A DNA stretch of 9,777 nucleotides from an uncultured Oscillospiraceae bacterium (GTDB taxonomy: Bacteria; Bacillota_A; Clostridia; Oscillospirales; Oscillospiraceae): contig CAAEOU010000227.1 in NCBI GenBank assembly GCA_900757695.1, positions 1-9,777 on the forward strand, in the 5' to 3' direction. Numbering within the stretch: the stretch's first letter is position 1; the number at the start of each line of letters is the position of its first letter. The notes below the pieces were generated by a model. That model ran no database searches, was not told the DNA's origin, and saw only the letters and a list, made by a program, of their open reading frames with translations. Position numbers and translations under genes: made by a program. Shown here in pieces: positions 5,597-9,777 of this stretch.

Positions 5597-5607
5597 CAAC
5601 TTGTCAG
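5593..5607. repeat. 15-bp palindrome over a stop codon
   Basis: CTGACAA, a central C, and TTGTCAG form a perfect palindrome covering the TGA of the preceding gene (5594-5596). It lies in the short gap before the next gene. It could be a dimeric repressor site; no match to a known operator is claimed. Confidence 0.35.
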
Positions 5608-5633
5608 CAAAACAAGAAAAATGGAGGTAGATT

Positions 5634-5981
5634 ATGAGTAAGAATGCGGGCCGCAAGCTGGTCTATGTGTCCACTTCCTGGGACATAAATTTTCCCGCCG
5701 TGATGGAACGGGCCAGCAACTATTGTCAGCTGCTCTATCAGGCGGGCTATGCCCCGGTTTGCCCCATGCTGATGTTCAGCTGCTTTTTGAAGCTGGAGGA
5801 CCCCAAGGCCCGGACAGAAATGCTGGGCATGTGCAAGTCTTTGATGAGCAAGTGCTGGTGTCTGTTCGTGTGCGGCGACCCCGGCTGTGAAGACATTGCC
5901 CGGGACATTGCCACCGCCAAGGCGCTCCATGTGGAGGTTATGAGTCTCAGCGGCATCATCGACTTTGGAGAAAAATCCTGA
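5634..5981 (+). CDS. DUF4406/DUF7768-like protein (nucleoside deoxyribosyltransferase-type fold)
   Basis: This 115-residue protein resembles small proteins of the DUF4406/DUF7768 group, which share the Rossmann-like fold of nucleoside 2-deoxyribosyltransferases and SLOG domains. The pattern is a first strand KLVYVSTSW, a helix ERASNYCQLLYQAGYAPVCP, then MLMFSCFL, a helix ending in a strand WCLFVCGD, and a last helix CEDIARDIATAKALHVEV. In relatives the strand-1 loop and the Glu near GM..EI form the presumed nucleotide pocket; the equivalent here is CEDIARDI. No activity has been shown for this group in conjugative elements as far as I know, so the function is open. The start has GGAGGT 7 nt upstream. 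It sits between the 171-residue gene and pcfB with small gaps, probably in one operon. Five cysteines in a short protein are unusual. Confidence 0.7.
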   Translation: MSKNAGRKLVYVSTSWDINFPAVMERASNYCQLLYQAGYAPVCPMLMFSCFLKLEDPKARTEMLGMCKSLMSKCWCLFVCGDPGCEDIARDIATAKALHVEVMSLSGIIDFGEKS

Positions 5982-6048
5982 TGGTCGATTTCTTTGGGGT
6001 TCCGCCCTGACCTTCTGCTGACCCAATCCATCCGCAGGAGGTTTTTTC

Positions 6049-6531
6049 ATGCAAGAAGAAGTTAAAAACCGAACCGTAAACTTAGCCATCAGCACCACAA
6101 AGCTCACCCTCCGGGCAATCATCACCGGCTACCGGAAATACCAGTCCCATCACTCCAAATCCAGGGCAGCCAAGGCAGCCAAGCAGGTTAAAACGCCCCA
6201 GGGCAGGCAGACCGTTAAAGAGCTGGTGGGGCAGGGTCAGGGCGTCAGCTCCATCCCACTGGATCAGACCAATCTCCGTGACTTCCACCGGGTGGCCCGG
6301 AAATACGGCATCGACTATGCCATCACCAGGGATAAATCCCGGCAGCCGCCTCGCTATATCGTGTTCTTCAAGGCCAGGGATGCCGATGCCCTAAATGCCG
6401 CCTTCCGGGAGTTCATGGTGAAAAACCTGGGCAAACGAAGGGCTGCCAGCGTGCTGGGCGAACTGGAGCAGGAGAAGTCCAGAGTGAAGCCGGACAAGAC
6501 CCGGGAGAAAAATATGGAGCGGAGCCTGTAA
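6049..6531 (+). CDS. pcfB: PcfB family conjugation protein (DUF3801)
   Basis: The 160-residue protein matches the PcfB/DUF3801 family, found in Gram-positive conjugative plasmids and ICEs next to the coupling protein gene (as in pCF10, where pcfB precedes pcfC). Features: N-terminal VNLAISTTKLTLRAIITGYRKY, a basic segment KSRAAKAAKQVKTPQGRQTVKEL, the core ARKYGIDYAITRDKSRQPPRYIVFFKARDADALNAAF.EF, and a charged basic tail. The core looks like a small alpha/beta domain; the high positive charge suits a DNA- or relaxosome-associated role in the cytoplasm, though its mechanism is not established. The ATG follows CAGGAGG (6035-6041) by 7 nt. The next gene starts 31 nt later and encodes an adhesin rather than the coupling protein expected from other elements, so the coupling protein gene probably lies further right. 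Confidence 0.85.
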   Translation: MQEEVKNRTVNLAISTTKLTLRAIITGYRKYQSHHSKSRAAKAAKQVKTPQGRQTVKELVGQGQGVSSIPLDQTNLRDFHRVARKYGIDYAITRDKSRQPPRYIVFFKARDADALNAAFREFMVKNLGKRRAASVLGELEQEKSRVKPDKTREKNMERSL

Positions 6532-6562
6532 GTGCTTTTCTCCAGGAAAACAGGAGGTATTT

Positions 6563-9500
6563 ATGACACGAAACACACCCATCCGCATGATTGCACTGCT
6601 GCTGTTATTGGCTGTCCTTCTGGGGCTTATCCCCACCGTGTTTGCGGCAGATATGGAGGACAGCGCCGCAACAGAAAGTGTTCTGGACAGCAGTGCAGTG
6701 GATGCGGAATCGGTTTCCTCCATTGATGAGGATTTAGTTGAAGAAGACCGCACATCGGAAGCTGTCCCCGTGGAGGATGACAGTTGGGACTTTGACGACG
6801 ACTGGGACGGCCCATGCAGTGACGATGGCGCGCCCCTGACCCGGAATGAGGTTGCAGCATGCGCATCCGCTACCGCCATTGGCAAGACCGACTGCGTCAC
6901 CTTCCCGCAGTACACCTCGCCCACCTGGTACTGCAACCGCTATTACACCGATGGCACCCACAAGTACGGCCACTATTTCTATGCCAGCGCCATTGCCTAT
7001 CACTCCATGGACGATGAGCCTGCCTACTGCATCGAGCCGAACACCACCTCCATCGCCGGGGCCAGTTATTCCGGCTACTCCGGCAACAGCGCCAGCAGCA
7101 CCAGCTACTGGATGTATGAGCTGGATGCCACCCAGCGTTGTAGTATTCAGAAAATCCTCGCCTTCGGCTATCCCAACCGCACCTACGGCTACAGCTGGAA
7201 GGCCGAGTATGCCGCCACGCAGGTGCTGATTTGGGAGGTCATCATGCGGCAGCGATACGGGGACATTCAGAACTGCTCAGACTACGGCCTCTATTACGCA
7301 GTCAAGAAAACCCTGGGCGATGACCTGTACTACCCCTATATGGCGATCCTCGATGCCATTTCCACCGGGATCTCCAATGGTTCCGTACCCAGCTTTTCCG
7401 GCAGTTCCAGCCCCGGCACTGTGAACCTGACCTTTAACAAGGCCACGAACTGCTATGAGGCAACCGTCACCGACGCCAACGGCGTGCTGAGCTATTTCAC
7501 GTTCAGCTATCCCGGCGTGACCTTTAGCAAGTCGGGCAGCAGTCTGAGCATTTCAGTTCCCGCCGATTCCATTGACGATGTGGCAGGTCAGACTATCACC
7601 GGCACCAGCAGCCAGTTGGATATGGACACCTCCAACCCGACCATTTGGGAAAACAGCACCTATCAGACGGTGCTCACCAGTGGCGGTGCGTCCAATCCCA
7701 AGGCATACCTGACCCTCAGCTACACGCCTCCGGCCCCGGAAACGGGAACTCTAAAGCTCATCAAGCGGGTATCGGACAGCAGCATCGGTCTGGGCGGCTG
7801 GAGCTTCACCATCCAGAACGATGCTACCGGGGCATCCGTCACCCGAACCACGGACGGCTCCGGCAATATCACCGTTTCGGATCTGGAGGCCGGCACCTAT
7901 ACGGTCACGGAGCAGGCTGTGTCTGGCTATGTAACCCAGCCCGCCCAGACTGTTACCCTACAGCCCGGCAGCACCAGCACAGTCACGTTTACGAATACGC
8001 CCCTAACCGGTGGGCTGACAGTGCAGAAGTCCGTGAACTATGGCAGTCTCAAGGGCTTCCAGTTCCGGCTCCACGGCACCTCCACCATCGGTAAGAATGT
8101 GGATGTGACCGTGAGCACCAATTCCTCCGGCGTAGCAGCCTTCTCCAGGATCTATGTGGGAACCTACACCCTGGAGGAGCTGGACCCCGGCAACGCCTAT
8201 CTGCCTGTCCGCTCCAAAACCGTGACCATTTCCGCAGACAGCACAACAAGCACTGGAAGCGCGGAGACCATCAGCTTCACCAACACCTATAAGTACTGGC
8301 ATGCCACCATTGCCAAGGTCGATGCGGACGGCGCAACTGCCCAGGGCGATGCCACCCTGGACGGCGCGGAATACACCCTCTACCGGAATGGCACCGCCGT
8401 AAAAACCTACACTATTCAAAACGGAAGCTTCATCACGGATTCTTATCCCTGCACGGAGAGCAATGCGGTTTACACCTTGAAGGAAACCAAGGTACCCAAA
8501 GGCTATCAGCTCGATGCTACGGTCTATCCCCTGAAAACCAGCTACAGCCACTATTCCGAGGCGGACAATCACATTGCCCTGACGGTGTCGGATCAGGTCA
8601 TCACCGGGAAAATTCAGGTCAGCAAGTATGCCCGGAATCAGGTTGCGGGAACCAAGCAGCCGGAGGACGGAGCCGTTTTCCGCGTATGGCTGAAATCCGC
8701 TGACAGCTATGATAAGGCCAAGGATTCCGAACGAGACATGATTACCATCGGAAAAGACGGTAAGGGTGTCTCCAAGGACTTGCCCTACGGCACCTACTGC
8801 CTCCAGCAGGTTTCCGGCTGGACAGGCTATGACTTGGATGAAACGATTTACGAAGTGGGAATTATCGAGCACGGCAAAACCGTAACCGCCGACACCAGCG
8901 GCAATCAGTTGGAACTGTACAACAACATCTGGACCGGCAAGCTGACCATCCGCAAAGTGGACGGCGACACCCAGGAGCCCCTGGCCAACGCCATATTCAC
9001 CCTCACCGGCAGCGACGGCAGCAAGCAAGTCGCGGGCACAGATGGCACAGGTACCGCATTCTTTGAAAATCTGGTTTACGGTGTCACCTACACCTGGACA
9101 GAGACCGCAGCACCCCACGGCTACCTGCTGGACGAAAGCAGCACCGGCACCTGGATGGTGGGCAAGCACGATGATTCCATCACCGTCACCTGCGAAAACA
9201 AGCGGCGGCCCGGAAGTATTTCCGTTTCCAAGCAGGATTCAGATGGCCGCCCGCTCTCCGGCTGTACCTTCCTGCTGGAATACTATGACGGCAGCCAGTG
9301 GAAGCCGGTTGTGTCACGCTCCAATGATGTGATTGCCAAGGGTTATACCAGCACCGCAGACGTCCAGAACGGTCAGCTCACCACGGATGCTCAGGGTACC
9401 GTCACCTATGCGGGGCTTTGGGCGGACGGTGAAACCAAATATCGTCTCACCGAGGTCAGCGCGCCCGATGGGTATGAGCTTCTGTCCGAGCCGGTATTTG

Positions 9501-9739
9501 AGGGCGTGATCCCTGCGGAATATCCGGAGCAGGACGTTACGCTGGAACCTGACGAAACAGAGAATGGCACAGCCTATTTCTATGACCTGACCTTCACCGT
9601 CAAAAACAATCACATCTACACGCTGCCCTTAACCGGCGGGCGGAACTTTCCCTTTGTGCCTCTGGCAATGCTGCTGATTGCCACGGGCGCATTTTTCTTT
9701 GTCCGCTATGGACGGCGCAAGCTGTTTCACCACATCTAA
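6563..9739 (+). CDS. LPxTG-anchored thioester-domain adhesin with six Cna-B/SpaA-like domains
   Basis: A 1058-residue surface adhesin. A signal peptide (1-28, cleavage near VFA-AD) is followed by an acidic Ser/Asp-rich stretch (30-85) and a TQXA thioester domain (about 95-380). That domain has YCIE (Cys156) and ATQVLIWE (Gln220), the two residues that form the internal Cys-Gln thioester able to bond covalently to a target surface. Six immunoglobulin-like Cna-B/SpaA domains form the stalk, starting near residues 394, 482, 578, 681, 791 and 883. Most show the Lys, Glu (YT.TE) and Asn (FTN, ENK, KNN) needed for intramolecular isopeptide bonds; the fourth has Gln749 in the Glu position. LPLTG (1021-1025), a hydrophobic segment (about 1029-1047) and a basic tail (RYGRRK) form the sortase signal. 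The ATG has AGGAGG upstream. Its place in the transfer operon suggests a role in cell contact, comparable in position only to enterococcal aggregation proteins. Confidence 0.9.
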   Translation: MTRNTPIRMIALLLLLAVLLGLIPTVFAADMEDSAATESVLDSSAVDAESVSSIDEDLVEEDRTSEAVPVEDDSWDFDDDWDGPCSDDGAPLTRNEVAACASATAIGKTDCVTFPQYTSPTWYCNRYYTDGTHKYGHYFYASAIAYHSMDDEPAYCIEPNTTSIAGASYSGYSGNSASSTSYWMYELDATQRCSIQKILAFGYPNRTYGYSWKAEYAATQVLIWEVIMRQRYGDIQNCSDYGLYYAVKKTLGDDLYYPYMAILDAISTGISNGSVPSFSGSSSPGTVNLTFNKATNCYEATVTDANGVLSYFTFSYPGVTFSKSGSSLSISVPADSIDDVAGQTITGTSSQLDMDTSNPTIWENSTYQTVLTSGGASNPKAYLTLSYTPPAPETGTLKLIKRVSDSSIGLGGWSFTIQNDATGASVTRTTDGSGNITVSDLEAGTYTVTEQAVSGYVTQPAQTVTLQPGSTSTVTFTNTPLTGGLTVQKSVNYGSLKGFQFRLHGTSTIGKNVDVTVSTNSSGVAAFSRIYVGTYTLEELDPGNAYLPVRSKTVTISADSTTSTGSAETISFTNTYKYWHATIAKVDADGATAQGDATLDGAEYTLYRNGTAVKTYTIQNGSFITDSYPCTESNAVYTLKETKVPKGYQLDATVYPLKTSYSHYSEADNHIALTVSDQVITGKIQVSKYARNQVAGTKQPEDGAVFRVWLKSADSYDKAKDSERDMITIGKDGKGVSKDLPYGTYCLQQVSGWTGYDLDETIYEVGIIEHGKTVTADTSGNQLELYNNIWTGKLTIRKVDGDTQEPLANAIFTLTGSDGSKQVAGTDGTGTAFFENLVYGVTYTWTETAAPHGYLLDESSTGTWMVGKHDDSITVTCENKRRPGSISVSKQDSDGRPLSGCTFLLEYYDGSQWKPVVSRSNDVIAKGYTSTADVQNGQLTTDAQGTVTYAGLWADGETKYRLTEVSAPDGYELLSEPVFEGVIPAEYPEQDVTLEPDETENGTAYFYDLTFTVKNNHIYTLPLTGGRNFPFVPLAMLLIATGAFFFVRYGRRKLFHHI

Positions 9740-9754
9740 CAGGAGGATGATTCT

Positions 9755-9777
9755 ATGAAAAAGATGCACTACAAGCA
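9755..9777 (+). CDS. Start of a further gene in the transfer operon (cut by window end)
   Basis: ATG with AGGAGG (9741-9746) 8 nt upstream, 15 nt after the adhesin stop, gives MKKMHYK before the window ends. The basic start would suit a signal peptide, but seven residues do not allow a family call. Confidence 0.6.

Larger units (their letters stand above)
2770..9777 (+). mobile_element. Left part of an integrative and conjugative element (Clostridia type)
   Basis: From the break in the SASP gene rightwards, all genes point the same way and form a recognised ICE front end: repA, par genes, two small accessory genes, pcfB and a wall-anchored adhesin. This order resembles Tn1549/CTn-like elements of Clostridia, which usually begin with a RepA_N-type initiator and end with the integrase. 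The left boundary is placed at about 2765-2775 from the loss of SASP homology and the sharp change in GC. The right end, integrase, relaxase and secretion genes are outside the window, so mobility and exact attachment sequence cannot be judged. Confidence 0.75.

Noticed and set aside
8003..9169. 388-codon open frame on the minus strand
   Set aside because: Antisense to the Cna-B region of the adhesin; Gly/Val/Ile-rich shadow translation with no ribosome site.

Overview
The window reads as part of a spore-forming, fairly GC-rich Clostridia genome, probably a gut Oscillospiraceae/Ruminococcaceae-type Firmicute. This is inferred from strong GGAGG ribosome sites, a Gram-positive lipoprotein, an LPxTG surface protein, the start of an alpha/beta small acid-soluble spore protein (SASP) gene and a Clostridia-type conjugative element. 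No rRNA, tRNA or CRISPR was seen, and the species cannot be named.

Left part (1 to about 2770) is host chromosome. Three hairpins (13-130) lie at or in the end of a decayed hybrid sensor histidine kinase (80-469, minus), which keeps only a membrane segment and the last third of a receiver domain. Upstream of it on the same strand is an intact 618-residue solute-binding lipoprotein (448-2304) with a clear sigma-A promoter and a pair of direct repeats behind the -35 box. Facing the other way is a SASP gene (2677-2778) that stops after about 30 codons, where composition drops abruptly to about 28% GC.

Right part (about 2770 to 9777, plus strand) looks like the left end of an integrative and conjugative element (ICE). 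It runs: AT-rich end, long hairpin, repA (3102-4034), a 31-codon relic of parA (4016-4111), parB (4068-4994), a terminator-like hairpin, an unrecognised 171-residue gene, a DUF4406/DUF7768-like gene, pcfB, a 1058-residue cell-wall-anchored thioester/Cna-B adhesin, and the first codons of another gene. The integrase, relaxase, coupling protein and type IV secretion genes expected of such an element would lie to the right, outside the window.

How it fits together: RepA (with a candidate origin inside its own gene) and ParB would maintain the excised circle, PcfB belongs to the DNA-transfer module, and the adhesin probably promotes contact with recipient or host cells. The most notable points are the in-frame removal of almost all of parA with the parB ribosome site preserved, the SASP gene cut at the element boundary, the repeats inside repA, and the multi-domain thioester adhesin. 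I see no clearly new system here; the interest lies in rearrangements and in the organisation of the element.
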